Below are positions 15,787 to 23,703 of a stretch of 64,000 bases of DNA, in pieces. Where the stretch lies: NCBI RefSeq assembly GCF_004571025.1, contig NZ_SPQT01000011.1:62001-126000 (forward strand), in the 5' to 3' direction. The position numbers and the translations under genes are program-made. The notes under the pieces are model-generated. The model ran no database searches and had not been told where the DNA came from. It was given only the letters and a program-made list of their open reading frames with translations. This DNA comes from Bradyrhizobium niftali (GTDB lineage Bacteria > Pseudomonadota > Alphaproteobacteria > Rhizobiales > Xanthobacteraceae). The stretch's first letter is position 1, and each line of letters begins with the position of its first letter.

Positions 15787-15807
15787 CGTTGCGGCAGGCG
15801 TCGTCCC

Positions 15808-15893
15808 CGTCATTGCGAGCGCAGCGAAGCAATCCAGAATCCCTCCGCGGGGGGACTCTGGATTGCTTCGTCGCTTCGCTCCTCGCAATGACG
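15808..15893. repeat. Palindromic repeat, family R1, full copy
   Basis: Same arms as the 874-961 element: CGTCATTGCGAGCG to GCAATCCAGA on the left and TCTGGATTGCTTCG to CGCAATGACG on the right. It lies just upstream of the ArsR promoter and could end the transcript from the DsrE gene. Confidence 0.85.
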
Positions 15894-15937
15894 GTGGAGA
15901 CCGTCGCACGGGCGAGCGCCACATCCTCCCATCGCGC

Positions 15938-15966
15938 TTGACTTACCCATAACTCTACGGTTATGA
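15938..15966 (+). promoter_or_regulatory. Sigma-70-type promoter of the arsR operon
   Basis: TTGACT (15938-15943), exactly 17 nt, then TTATGA (15961-15966). This is the best housekeeping-type promoter in the window and lies 33 bp upstream of the ArsR start. The first palindrome sits between and on the -10. Confidence 0.7.
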
Positions 15967-15991
15967 ATTAACCCATAACTTCCCGGTTATG
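15948..15991. promoter_or_regulatory. Tandem palindromic operator for the ArsR-type regulator
   Basis: Two copies of CATAAC-N6-GTTATG, at 15948-15965 and 15974-15991, spaced 26 bp start to start with near-identical flanks (ACC before, A after). The first overlaps the spacer and -10, the second the probable transcript start. This is a standard layout for autorepression by a winged-helix dimer. Binding by the adjacent regulator is inferred. Confidence 0.7.
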
Positions 15992-15999
15992 GAAATCGC

Positions 16000-16323
16000 A
16001 TGTCCGCCGCCCACGATCTCCTGTTCAGGACGCTCGCCGATCCGACCCGGCGGGCGATCTTCGAACGGTTGTGCCGCGAGGGCGAGCAGACGGTCGGGGC
16101 ACTGACGGCACGGTCCGGCGTTTCCCAGCCGGCGGTCTCGAAACATCTCGGCGCGCTGAAGCAGGCCGGCCTCGTCCGCGACCGCCATGAAGGACGCCAG
16201 ACCCATTACAGCGCGCAGCCCGGTGCGCTCAATCCGCTGGTCGACTGGACCAGCCAGATGGCCGGATTCTGGCAGAACCGGCTCGACGCGCTCGACGATC
16301 TCCTGAAGAGGATGGACCAATGA
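16000..16323 (+). CDS. ArsR-family transcriptional regulator
   Basis: 107 residues. Winged helix-turn-helix: LADPTRRAIFERLCREGEQT, recognition segment GVSQPAVSKHLGALKQAGLV, and wing RHEGRQTHYS. No CxC metal site near the recognition helix, so it is not an arsenic/metal sensor of the classical kind. It belongs to the subgroup paired with SRPBCC proteins. Its stop overlaps the next start by 4 nt. Likely represses its own operon through the tandem palindromes just upstream. Confidence 0.92.
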   Translation: MSAAHDLLFRTLADPTRRAIFERLCREGEQTVGALTARSGVSQPAVSKHLGALKQAGLVRDRHEGRQTHYSAQPGALNPLVDWTSQMAGFWQNRLDALDDLLKRMDQ

Positions 16324-16751
16324 CCGAGACCTCAAGCGAGACCCGCTCCGTCGTCATCGAGCGCGAATTTGCCTTTCCGGCCGAGCGGATCTGGCGCGCG
16401 CTGACACAGCCGCATCTGATCGAGGAATGGCTGATGAAGAACGACTTCAAGCCATCGGTCGGCCATCGCTTCAACCTTCGCGGCGAATGGGGCGGCGTGC
16501 TGGACTGCGAGGTGCTCACCATCGAGCCGCAGAAGACGCTCGCCTACACCTGGAATTTCGCGCATGAGGACGCGGCGTTCGACCTGAAAAGCGTCGTCAC
16601 CTTCACGCTGACACCGACAAGCGCAGGCACGCATCTGCGCGTCGAGCAGGCGGGCTTCAGCCCGACGCAGAAACAGGCCTATGGCGGCGCGCATGCCGGC
16701 TGGAAACAGTTTCTCACCAAGCTGGACGAGCTGCTGGCGCGACCGGATTGA
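16320..16751 (+). CDS. SRPBCC (AHSA1-type) domain protein
   Basis: 143 residues. The START/SRPBCC helix-grip fold is visible: ERIWRALTQPHLIEEWLM near the N-terminus, CEVLTIEPQKTLAYTWNF in the middle, and the long C-terminal helix GGAHAGWKQFLTKLDELL. Such proteins bind hydrophobic ligands in a deep pocket and are very often encoded with an ArsR regulator, as here. The ligand is unknown. Translationally coupled to arsR (ATGA). Confidence 0.9.
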   Translation: MTETSSETRSVVIEREFAFPAERIWRALTQPHLIEEWLMKNDFKPSVGHRFNLRGEWGGVLDCEVLTIEPQKTLAYTWNFAHEDAAFDLKSVVTFTLTPTSAGTHLRVEQAGFSPTQKQAYGGAHAGWKQFLTKLDELLARPD

Positions 16752-16794
16752 GCCGGCGGCGCGCATCCATCCGATCATTTCAGAGGAGGTCTCG

Positions 16795-17013
16795 TTGAAC
16801 ATGTGGATACGACAAATCCATCGCTGGCTGTCCATCGCCTTCACGCTCGCCGTCATCGCGAACATCGTCGCGATGACCATGCAGCTCCAGGCCGTGTGGA
16901 TCGGCTTCCTGGCGCTTGTCCCGCTGATCCCGCTGCTTGCGACCGGGCTGTATCTGTTTGCGCTGCCCTATCTTGACCGGCGCGGCGGCATGCAGCGCGA
17001 GGCGAGGTCATGA
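16795..17013 (+). CDS. Small two-helix membrane protein
   Basis: 72 residues if the TTG at 16795 is used; AGGAGG (16784-16789) is 5 nt from the TTG but 11 nt from the ATG at 16801, which favours the TTG. Two hydrophobic segments (about 12-31 and 36-58) around a short polar turn, an N-terminal MNMWIRQIHRW and a basic tail. No family recognised with confidence. It is in the arsR operon and overlaps the DUF1801 gene by 4 nt. Confidence 0.7.
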   Translation: MNMWIRQIHRWLSIAFTLAVIANIVAMTMQLQAVWIGFLALVPLIPLLATGLYLFALPYLDRRGGMQREARS

Positions 17014-17450
17014 AGAAGGCGGTCGCGGTGAAGAAGACCGGCGCGAAGGACGCGGACGGAGCGGCGTCCAAGTTGATCGACGGCAGGATCAGGGAGCTCG
17101 GCGACTGGCGCGGCGAGATGCTCGGGCGGATTCGCGCCCTGATCAAGGACGCCGACCCCGACGTGGTCGAGGAATGGAAGTGGCGCGGCGTACCCGTGTG
17201 GGAGCACGACGGCATCATCTGCACCGGCGAGACCTACAAGGCCGTCGTGAAGCTGACCTTTGCCAAGGGTGCGGCCCTCGATGACCCGGCCGGCCTGTTC
17301 AATTCCAGCCTCGACGGCAATGTGCGGCGCGCGATCGATATCCGCGAGGGCGAGAAGATCAACGAGAAAGCGCTGAAGGCGCTGATCCTCGCGGCCGTGG
17401 AGCTGAATGTGTCGAAGACCAAGAAGAAGCCGGCCAAGCGTTCTGCATAG
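17010..17450 (+). CDS. DUF1801 domain protein
   Basis: 146 residues. A basic N-terminal stretch is followed by the DUF1801 (YdhG-like) core: WRGEMLGRIRALIKDADPDV, EEWKWRGVPVWEHDGIICTG, YKAVVKLTFAKGAALDDP and a final helix KALKALILAAVE. A lysine-rich tail ends KKKPAKRSA. The family is common beside ArsR/SRPBCC genes; its function is unknown. Last gene of the arsR operon; repeat R3 follows. Confidence 0.87.
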   Translation: MKKAVAVKKTGAKDADGAASKLIDGRIRELGDWRGEMLGRIRALIKDADPDVVEEWKWRGVPVWEHDGIICTGETYKAVVKLTFAKGAALDDPAGLFNSSLDGNVRRAIDIREGEKINEKALKALILAAVELNVSKTKKKPAKRSA

Positions 17451-17476
17451 AACAGCAGGCAGCCACAGACCTCTTC

Positions 17477-17616
17477 CTTCTCCCCTTGTGGGAGAAGGTG
17501 GCGCGAAGCGCCGGATGAGGGGTATCTATCGACACGGGAAAGCGCGGAGAGATACCCCTCACCCCAGTGAGCTTGTGTCTGCCGGCGTCGCTGCCCTCTC
17601 CCACAAGGGGCGAGGG
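17477..17616. repeat. Palindromic repeat, family R3
   Basis: The left arm CTTCTCCCCTTGTGGGAG and right arm CTCTCCCACAAGGGGCGAGG face each other across about 100 nt, with inner arms GATGAGGGGTATC and GATACCCCTCACC also pairing. The related element is at 31251-31396. It fills the gap between the convergent DUF1801 and spoVR genes. Confidence 0.8.
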
Positions 17617-17662
17617 CACACCAACGCGCATCTCGCCGCATTGCTACACATAGACGGCCGCC

Positions 17663-19198
17663 TCAGGCCGCCGCCGGGATCGGGCGCGGGCTCACGACAT
17701 ATTCGCGCAGGACCTTGTCGTTGGCATCGACCTCGATCAGCGAGACGTCGTAGGTCCAGAGGTCCGCCAGATGCTGGAGCACGCGCTTGGCGTCGGTCTC
17801 GTTGAGCTGTGCGCCCTTGATGACGTGGTGATGCAGGATCAGCCGGCGGTCGCCGGAGAGATCGACGTCGACCACCTCGATATTGGCGTCGATGTAGCCA
17901 ACATCGTGCTGCCGCGCCAGCTCGCGCCGCACCCGGCGGAAGCCGCGCTCGTCGTGGATGGCATCGACGCGGATGCCGGCACGCTCCTCGGGGTCGTCGT
18001 GCAGATGGAACATGCGCAGCTGCCGCATCAGCTTCGGGCTGAGGAACTGGCCGATGAAGCTCTCGTCGCGGTAGTTGGCCCAGACGTCGCGCAGCACGCC
18101 CATCACGTCGTTCTTGCCGGCGATGTCAGGGAACCACTCGCGGTCCTCGTCCGACGGGCTGGTGACGATGCGCTCGATGTCCTGCATCATGGCGAAGCCG
18201 AGCGCATAGGGATTGAAGCCGGAGAAGCGCGGATCGTCGAATTCGGGCTGGAACACCACATTGGTGTGCGATCCCAGGAATTCGAGGAAGTTGCCGTCGG
18301 TGATGCGGCCCTGTTGGTGCAGCTTGGTCATGATGCGATAGTGGACGTAGGTCGCCGTCCCCTCGTTCATCACCTTGGTCTGGCTCTGCGGATAGAAATA
18401 TTGCGCGATGTGGCGGACGATGCGCAGCAATTCGCGCTGCCAGGGTGCCAGCCGCGGCGCGCTCTTCTCCAGGAAGTAGAGCAGGTTTTCCTGCGGCAGG
18501 CCGAGCAGCTTGCGGCGCCGCTCGACGCTGAGCGCGGAGCGGCTCTTGCTCTTTCCTGCCGGCACGGTGCGCCAGAGGTCGTTGAAGACCTCCTCCTCGT
18601 GCTGGCGGCGTCGCCCTGCCCGCTTCTCCTCGGCGCGCAGGTCGAGCTTCTTCTTGCCGGGATAGCGGTCGATGCCGTGCGACATCAGCGCGTGCGCGGC
18701 ATCGAGCGTACGCTCGACCTCGGCGCGGCCGAAGCGCTCCTCGCATTGCATGACGTAGTTCTTGGCGAAATCGAGATAGTCCAGGATGCCGTCGGCGTCT
18801 GTCCACTGCTTGAACAGATAGTTGTTCTTGAAGAAGTGATTGTGGCCGAAGGCGGCGTGCGCGATCACCAGCGTCTGCATCGTCGCCGTGTTCTCCTCCA
18901 TCAGGTAGGAGATGCAGGGCGAGGAGTTGATCACGATCTCGTAGGCGAGGCCCATCAGGCCCTTGCGGTAGGAAGCCTCGTGATAGGCGAAGTGCTTGCC
19001 GAAGGACCAGTGCTTGTAGAACAGGGGCATGCCGACCGACGAGTAGGCATCCAGCATCTGCTCGGCGGTGATGACCTCGATCTGGTTCGGATAGACGTCG
19101 AGCCCGAGATCGTTCTTCGCCACCTCCTCACAGGCATCGGTGATGCGCTGCAAGGTGTGGAAGTCCCAATCCGCGCCCTCGAACAATCTTTCCGTCAT
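17663..19198 (-). CDS. spoVR: SpoVR/YcgB-family protein
   Basis: 511 residues, starting MTERLFEGADWDFHTLQRI; the long open frame before this ATG is the yeaH gene in another frame. Family hallmarks seen: YPNQIEVITAEQMLDAYSS, the acidic/His-rich HWSFGKHFAYHE, ISYLMEENTATMQTLVIAHA, GHNHFFKNNY, and EGTATYVHYRIM. Known to occur in the conserved prkA-yeaH-spoVR trio associated with starvation and stress. Biochemical role unsettled. Its ATG overlaps the yeaH stop by 4 nt. Confidence 0.93.
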   Translation of the reverse strand: MTERLFEGADWDFHTLQRITDACEEVAKNDLGLDVYPNQIEVITAEQMLDAYSSVGMPLFYKHWSFGKHFAYHEASYRKGLMGLAYEIVINSSPCISYLMEENTATMQTLVIAHAAFGHNHFFKNNYLFKQWTDADGILDYLDFAKNYVMQCEERFGRAEVERTLDAAHALMSHGIDRYPGKKKLDLRAEEKRAGRRRQHEEEVFNDLWRTVPAGKSKSRSALSVERRRKLLGLPQENLLYFLEKSAPRLAPWQRELLRIVRHIAQYFYPQSQTKVMNEGTATYVHYRIMTKLHQQGRITDGNFLEFLGSHTNVVFQPEFDDPRFSGFNPYALGFAMMQDIERIVTSPSDEDREWFPDIAGKNDVMGVLRDVWANYRDESFIGQFLSPKLMRQLRMFHLHDDPEERAGIRVDAIHDERGFRRVRRELARQHDVGYIDANIEVVDVDLSGDRRLILHHHVIKGAQLNETDAKRVLQHLADLWTYDVSLIEVDANDKVLREYVVSPRPIPAAA

Positions 19199-20478
19199 GG
19201 AGCGGCTTTCTCCTGAGAGGTTTCGCGGCGCTGGAACAGGTCGTGGAACACCGGGAAGATCTCGCTGCGCTCGCTGACCTTGCGCATCGAGAGCGGTGCG
19301 CCGCTGTTGCGCAGGCGCTCGTAGAGGGTCCAGAGTGAGGAGTCGGAGAGATCGAAGGCGCTGCCGCCGGACTCGCCGACCTCGAGATAGGCAAAGAACT
19401 GGCAGACCGGCAGGATCTTGTCGGTCAGCAGCATGCCCGTAAGCTCGCCGTCGGAATAGGAATTGTCGCCGTCGGAGGCTTGCGCCGCGTAGATATTCCA
19501 GTCCGACGGATTGAAGCGCTCGCGCACGATCTCGTGCATCGCCTGGAGCGCGCTGGAGACCAGCGTGCCGCCGGAGGCCGGACCGTAGAAGAAGGTCTGC
19601 TCGTCCACCTCCTCGGCGCGGTCGGTGTGGCGGATGAAGACGATCTCGACATGCTTGTAGCGGCGCTTCAGGAACACGTAGAGCAGCATGTAGAAGCGCT
19701 TGGCGAGATCCTTCATGTGCTCGGACATCGAGCCGGAGACGTCCATCAGGCAGAACATCACCGCCTGCGCGACCGGCTTCGGCACCGTCTCGAAGCGGCG
19801 GTAGCGGATGTCGAGCGGGTCGATGAACGGAATCCGCTTCGTCTTCGCCTTCAGCCTTTCCAACTCGGCGAGAAGCACCACGCGCTCGTCCTCGTCGGTG
19901 CATGCGGCGATTGCGGCTTCGAGCTCTTCGATCTCCTCCTTGCGGGGACGCTTGAGCGCAATGCGGCGGGCGAGCGCGAGCTTCACCGTCCGGCTCACCG
20001 AGATGTTGGCGGGCGAGCCCGACGTGGTGTAGCCGGCGCGCTGGATGCCCTCGCTCTCGGTCTGCGCGATCTTGCGCTTGGCAAGATCCGGCAGCTCGAG
20101 GTCGTCGAGGAAGAGATCGACGAACTCGTCGCGGCTCAACACGAAGCGGAAGGCGTCCTCGCTGTCGCCTTCGCCGGGACCGGAATCCTTGGCGCTGCCC
20201 TGGCCGGAACGCTGGAGATAGTCGCCTTCGACGAACTTCTTGTTCCCGGGCAACACCATGTCGCGCGTTCCGCCTTCGCGGCGGAAACGCGGCTCATGCA
20301 TCCCGTCGAGCGGAATCGTGACCTCACCACCCTCCAGGACGTCCTTGATGTCGCGTTCCTGCGAGGTCTTCTTGACGGCGCCCTGCACCAGGGATTTGGC
20401 CCGACGCAAGAACCGCTGGCGGTTCTCAAGACTCTTGCCGCCTGGATTCAGGCGCCTGTCAATAATGTGAATGGGCAC
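19195..20478 (-). CDS. yeaH: YeaH/YhbH (DUF444) protein with a VWA domain
   Basis: 427 residues from a GTG at 20478. The N-terminal part has the family start (IIDRRLNPGGKSLENRQRFL) and a charged middle region. The C-terminal VWA-like domain contains CLMDVSGSMSEHMKDLAKRF (MIDAS-type DxSxS near 244-248), IVFIRHTDRAEEVDE, and ASDGDNSYSDG. Second gene of the prkA operon, 13 bp after prkA. Thought to act with the PrkA kinase in stress adaptation; the direct function is unknown. Confidence 0.93.
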   Translation of the reverse strand: MPIHIIDRRLNPGGKSLENRQRFLRRAKSLVQGAVKKTSQERDIKDVLEGGEVTIPLDGMHEPRFRREGGTRDMVLPGNKKFVEGDYLQRSGQGSAKDSGPGEGDSEDAFRFVLSRDEFVDLFLDDLELPDLAKRKIAQTESEGIQRAGYTTSGSPANISVSRTVKLALARRIALKRPRKEEIEELEAAIAACTDEDERVVLLAELERLKAKTKRIPFIDPLDIRYRRFETVPKPVAQAVMFCLMDVSGSMSEHMKDLAKRFYMLLYVFLKRRYKHVEIVFIRHTDRAEEVDEQTFFYGPASGGTLVSSALQAMHEIVRERFNPSDWNIYAAQASDGDNSYSDGELTGMLLTDKILPVCQFFAYLEVGESGGSAFDLSDSSLWTLYERLRNSGAPLSMRKVSERSEIFPVFHDLFQRRETSQEKAAP

Positions 20479-20491
20479 TTTTCCATCCGCC

Positions 20492-22435
20492 TCAACCGGC
20501 CTGCTTCACACGCATGTACCATTCGACGAGCCGGCGAACCTGACGCTCGGTGTAGCCGCGCTCCACCATGCGTGCGACGAACTCGCCGTGCTTCTTCTCC
20601 GTCTCGCCGTCCTTCTTCGACCCGAAGGAGATGACCGGAAGCAGGTCCTCGACCTGAGAGAATATCCGCTTTTCGATCACATCGCGAATCTTCTCGTAGG
20701 AGGTCCAGGTCGGATTCTTGCCCCCGTTCTGGGCCCGCGACCGTAACGAGAATTTGACGACCTCGTTGCGGAAGTCCTTGGGGTTGGCGATGCCCGCCGG
20801 CTTCTCGATTTTGGTCAGTTCCTGGTTCAACAATTCGCGATCCAGGAGCTGTCCCGTATCGGGATCCTTGAAGTCCTGATCCTCGATCCAGGCATCGGCA
20901 TAATCGACGTAGCGATCGAACAGGTTCTGGCCGTAATCCGAGTAGGATTCGAGATAGGCCTTCTGGATCTCGTTTCCGATGAACTCGGCATACCGCGGCG
21001 CAAGGTCCGCCTTGATGAACTCGAGATACCGCTTCTCGACCTCCTCCGGCAGCTGCTCGCGCTTGATCGACTGCTCCAGCGCGTACATCAGATGCACGGC
21101 GTCGGCGGCGACTTCCTGCGGATCGTGGTTGAACGTTGCGGCCAGGATCTTGAAGGCAAAGCGCGTGGAGACGCCGTCCATGCCCTCGTCGACGCCGGCG
21201 GCATCGCGATATTCCTGGACACTGCGCGCCTTCGGATCGGATTCCTTCAGGCTCTCGCCGTCGTAGACCCGCATCTTGCCAAATATGGTGGAATTCTCGT
21301 GCTTGCGCAGGCGCGACATCACCGAGAACCGCGCCATCGTCTCCAGCGTCGACGGCGCACACGGCGCCGAGGCCAGCTCGGAGCCCTGGATCAGCTTCTC
21401 GTAGATCTTCTGCTCTTCCGTGACCCGCAGGACATAGGGCACCTTGATCACGCAGATGCGGTCGATGAAGGCTTCGTTGTTCTTGTTGGCCTTGAAGCTC
21501 GCCCACTCCGCCTCGTTGGAGTGCGCGAGGATGACGCCGGTGAACGGGATCGCGCCGATGTTCTCGGTGCCGATGTAGTTGCCTTCCTGCGTCGCCGTGA
21601 GCAGCGGGTGCAGCATCTTGATCGGCGCCTTGAACATTTCGACGAACTCGAGCACGCCCTGGTTGGCGCGGTTGAGGCCGCCGGAATAGCTGTAGGCGTC
21701 GGGATCGTTCTGCGCGTAGGTCTCGAGCTTGCGGATATCGACCTTGCCGACCAGCGAGGAGATGTCCTGGTTGTTCTCGTCACCGGGCTCGGTCTTGGCG
21801 ATCGCGATCTGGCGCAGCCGCGACGGCTGGATTTTTGCGACCCGGAACTGGGAAATGTCGCCGCCGAAGGCCTCCAGCCGCTTGTAGCACCACGGGCTCA
21901 TCAACCCGGTGAGGCGCCGGCGCGGAATGCCGTATTTCTCCTCCAGCATCGGCCCGAGCTGATCGGGATCGAACAGGCTGAGCGGGCTCTCGAACACAGG
22001 CGAGAGTTCGTCGCCGGCCTTGAGCACGTAGATCGGATGCACTTCCATCAGCGACTTCAGCCGCTCTGCAAGCGAGGATTTGCCGCCGCCAACCGGGCCG
22101 AGCAGATAGAGGATCTGCTTGCGCTCTTCGAGCCCCTGCGCCGCGTGCCGGAAGAAACCAACGATGCGCTCGATGGTTTCTTCCATGCCGTAGAAGCCGG
22201 CGAAGGCCGGATAGGTGCGGATGGTACGGTTCAAAAAAATACGGCCAAGGCGTGGGTCCTTGGCCGTGTCGATTGTCTGAGGCTCACCGATCGCTGCTAG
22301 CAGTCGCTCGGCCGCGTTCGCGTATTTCATGGGATCGCTTCGACACGATTCCAGGTATTCCGCCATCGACATGTCGAGCTGGCTTCTCGCCTCGAACGAC
22401 CGAGCGAAAGCGTTGAATAGAGAATCGTTGTACAT
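20492..22435 (-). CDS. prkA: PrkA/YeaG serine protein kinase
   Basis: 647 residues, full length. The AAA-type N-terminal domain has the Walker A motif GPVGGGKS at 113-120. The C-terminal PrkA domain includes the family's GNEIQKAYLESYSDYGQNLFDRYVDYADAWI-like segment, given here only in part (DYGQNLFDRYVDYAD). The ATG at 22435 follows GGAGAGGG. The family phosphorylates serine targets and is induced in stationary phase and nitrogen stress. An EcfG-type promoter lies 35 bp upstream. Confidence 0.95.
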   Translation of the reverse strand: MYNDSLFNAFARSFEARSQLDMSMAEYLESCRSDPMKYANAAERLLAAIGEPQTIDTAKDPRLGRIFLNRTIRTYPAFAGFYGMEETIERIVGFFRHAAQGLEERKQILYLLGPVGGGKSSLAERLKSLMEVHPIYVLKAGDELSPVFESPLSLFDPDQLGPMLEEKYGIPRRRLTGLMSPWCYKRLEAFGGDISQFRVAKIQPSRLRQIAIAKTEPGDENNQDISSLVGKVDIRKLETYAQNDPDAYSYSGGLNRANQGVLEFVEMFKAPIKMLHPLLTATQEGNYIGTENIGAIPFTGVILAHSNEAEWASFKANKNNEAFIDRICVIKVPYVLRVTEEQKIYEKLIQGSELASAPCAPSTLETMARFSVMSRLRKHENSTIFGKMRVYDGESLKESDPKARSVQEYRDAAGVDEGMDGVSTRFAFKILAATFNHDPQEVAADAVHLMYALEQSIKREQLPEEVEKRYLEFIKADLAPRYAEFIGNEIQKAYLESYSDYGQNLFDRYVDYADAWIEDQDFKDPDTGQLLDRELLNQELTKIEKPAGIANPKDFRNEVVKFSLRSRAQNGGKNPTWTSYEKIRDVIEKRIFSQVEDLLPVISFGSKKDGETEKKHGEFVARMVERGYTERQVRRLVEWYMRVKQAG

Positions 22436-22469
22436 GATCCCTCTCCGCGTGAGTTCCGCTACAAGCTGA

Positions 22470-22495
22470 AACGAAAGCAGTTACCGGACCGTTCC
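22470..22495 (-). promoter_or_regulatory. Sigma-EcfG-type promoter of prkA-yeaH-spoVR
   Basis: Read on the minus strand: GGAAC (22495-22491), exactly 17 nt, CGTT (22473-22470). This equals the general-stress-response consensus of alphaproteobacteria (GGAAC-N16/17-CGTT). The -10 ends 35 bp before the prkA ATG, a natural leader length. Confidence 0.75.
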
Positions 22496-22591
22496 TCAGG
22501 CCGTCTCGAATCAGCGTGAGCACATGACGATCATTGGACACCCGGGGGCCGACTTCACGCAACGCACAACGTAGGCAACTGGGTGAGTTAC

Positions 22592-22611
22592 GAACAGGCA
22601 CCTGCCTGTTC
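22592..22611. promoter_or_regulatory. Perfect 9+2+9 palindrome upstream of prkA
   Basis: GAACAGGCA-CC-TGCCTGTTC, arms perfectly complementary, about 160 bp upstream of the prkA start. A close imperfect copy with the same left flank (GGCAACT nearby) occurs in the malQ/glgE intergenic region at 35985-36003. Confidence 0.55.
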
Positions 22612-22733
22612 TTTATGCGAATCTAGGTATATCTTCGCTCATTTCCAGAAAATGTCACTCGGCCGCAACATCCGGGCATTACCGGGGATCGGCCTATCCG
22701 GCGGTGCAGCATAGCCGTCAGCCGGCGGCAGCT

Positions 22734-23393
22734 TTATGACGCTTGTACGGCCAAGCCTTGCGAGAGCGGACCTGAGTCTGGCGCACCTTGATCGCGGTCC
22801 CGCCGCAATGCGGTGCGTGAGTAGCTGGCAGCATGACAGTCACGGCAGGCGCGCAGCAATGTGTCAAAACCGATCGCCAGTCCGTCGCGGCGGACGACGA
22901 TGCGACCGTCCTGCGCGCCGCGCGACATCGATCGGATCCTGGCGCGGATGCCGGCGAGCTGCCGCGGCAAGGCCAGCGTCGGCGTCGGCACGATCATCCT
23001 GTGGCTGCGCCGCTGCTCGGTCGAAACCTCCGCAATCGACTCCCACGGAAGAAATTCATTGCCGATGCGGAGATCGCGGATGCCAGCGGGGGTGACGATC
23101 ACCACCGGCCCGCGTTCGGCGGGGAGCATCCAGATCAGCCGGCTGGTGACCACGCCGAACAGCGCGACGCCGGCATAGCCGACCGTCGTGTCGTAGTCGC
23201 CCAAGCCGCCCCAGTCGAAGGCAAGGCTGGCGCCGAACAGGGTCATCGCAAAGCCCGCCGCGACCAGCAGCCGCAGATATGTCGCGCACGGATTGATGTC
23301 GAGATCGTAGGCCGCGTCGATGCTTACGGCCGGCGCGACCGATTGCGGACCGTTGGCAAGGGCGAGCGGTGGGCGGTCAGGATGTGCGTGCAT
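22734..23393 (-). CDS. Two-helix membrane protein, STM3941-like, paralogue B
   Basis: 219 residues from the ATG at 23391-23393; the frame is open upstream to 23564, so a longer product cannot be excluded. Two hydrophobic helices (LRLLVAAGFAMTLFGASLAF and VGYAGVALFGVVTSRLIWML) lead into VVIVTPAGIRDLRIGNEFLP, then WESIAEVS. This is the same layout as the protein at 13898-14479, with matching FG..TS/TC..WxL and GIRDxRI positions. The C-terminal tail is longer and arginine-rich. Function unknown. Confidence 0.6.
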   Translation of the reverse strand: MHAHPDRPPLALANGPQSVAPAVSIDAAYDLDINPCATYLRLLVAAGFAMTLFGASLAFDWGGLGDYDTTVGYAGVALFGVVTSRLIWMLPAERGPVVIVTPAGIRDLRIGNEFLPWESIAEVSTEQRRSHRMIVPTPTLALPRQLAGIRARIRSMSRGAQDGRIVVRRDGLAIGFDTLLRACRDCHAASYSRTALRRDRDQGAPDSGPLSQGLAVQAS

Positions 23394-23703
23394 GCTTTCC
23401 CCAGCATGGTCGTTCGCAAGCGGGCGACGAAGCATCAGGCGGATCGGAATCCGCTGGTGGCACTCTGTGCAGCGGCCGGCGGACGTTGCGCAACGAGGCC
23501 TCGGCCGAACCTCCCCGGCCAACGACTTTTCACGCAACAAAGCCACAACCGCCTGGATCGCCATGATCGCGACGGAGTTACACTGAGGGTATGACGCCTA
23601 CACCCTTGATTGGTTCCCTCCCGGGAGCATGTTAGCTAGAGGATAGCGCGTCAGGACCGGCGCGGAAACCCCTCGCCCGCAGGCTTGGAGATAAATAAGC
23701 ATC
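23394..23703. other. Divergent intergenic region upstream of tal-pgi
   Basis: 310 bp between divergent genes. The first 170 bp could encode an N-terminal extension of the minus-strand gene. Nearer tal-pgi there is a CTCCCGGGAG palindrome (23618-23627). A TTGATT at 23607 has no convincing -10 partner. GGAG before the ATG is the ribosome binding site. No repeat family member is present. Confidence 0.4.

Noticed and set aside
17771-19216. 481-codon plus-strand frame antisense to spoVR
   Set aside because: The SpoVR product on the minus strand is full length with family motifs; the shadow frame has none.
22734-23564. CxxCH motifs (CRDCH near the C-terminus and CTECH in the upstream extension) suggesting a cytochrome c
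   Set aside because: The first is in a domain predicted to be cytoplasmic, the second precedes the chosen start, there is no signal peptide, and the related protein at 13898-14479 lacks them.
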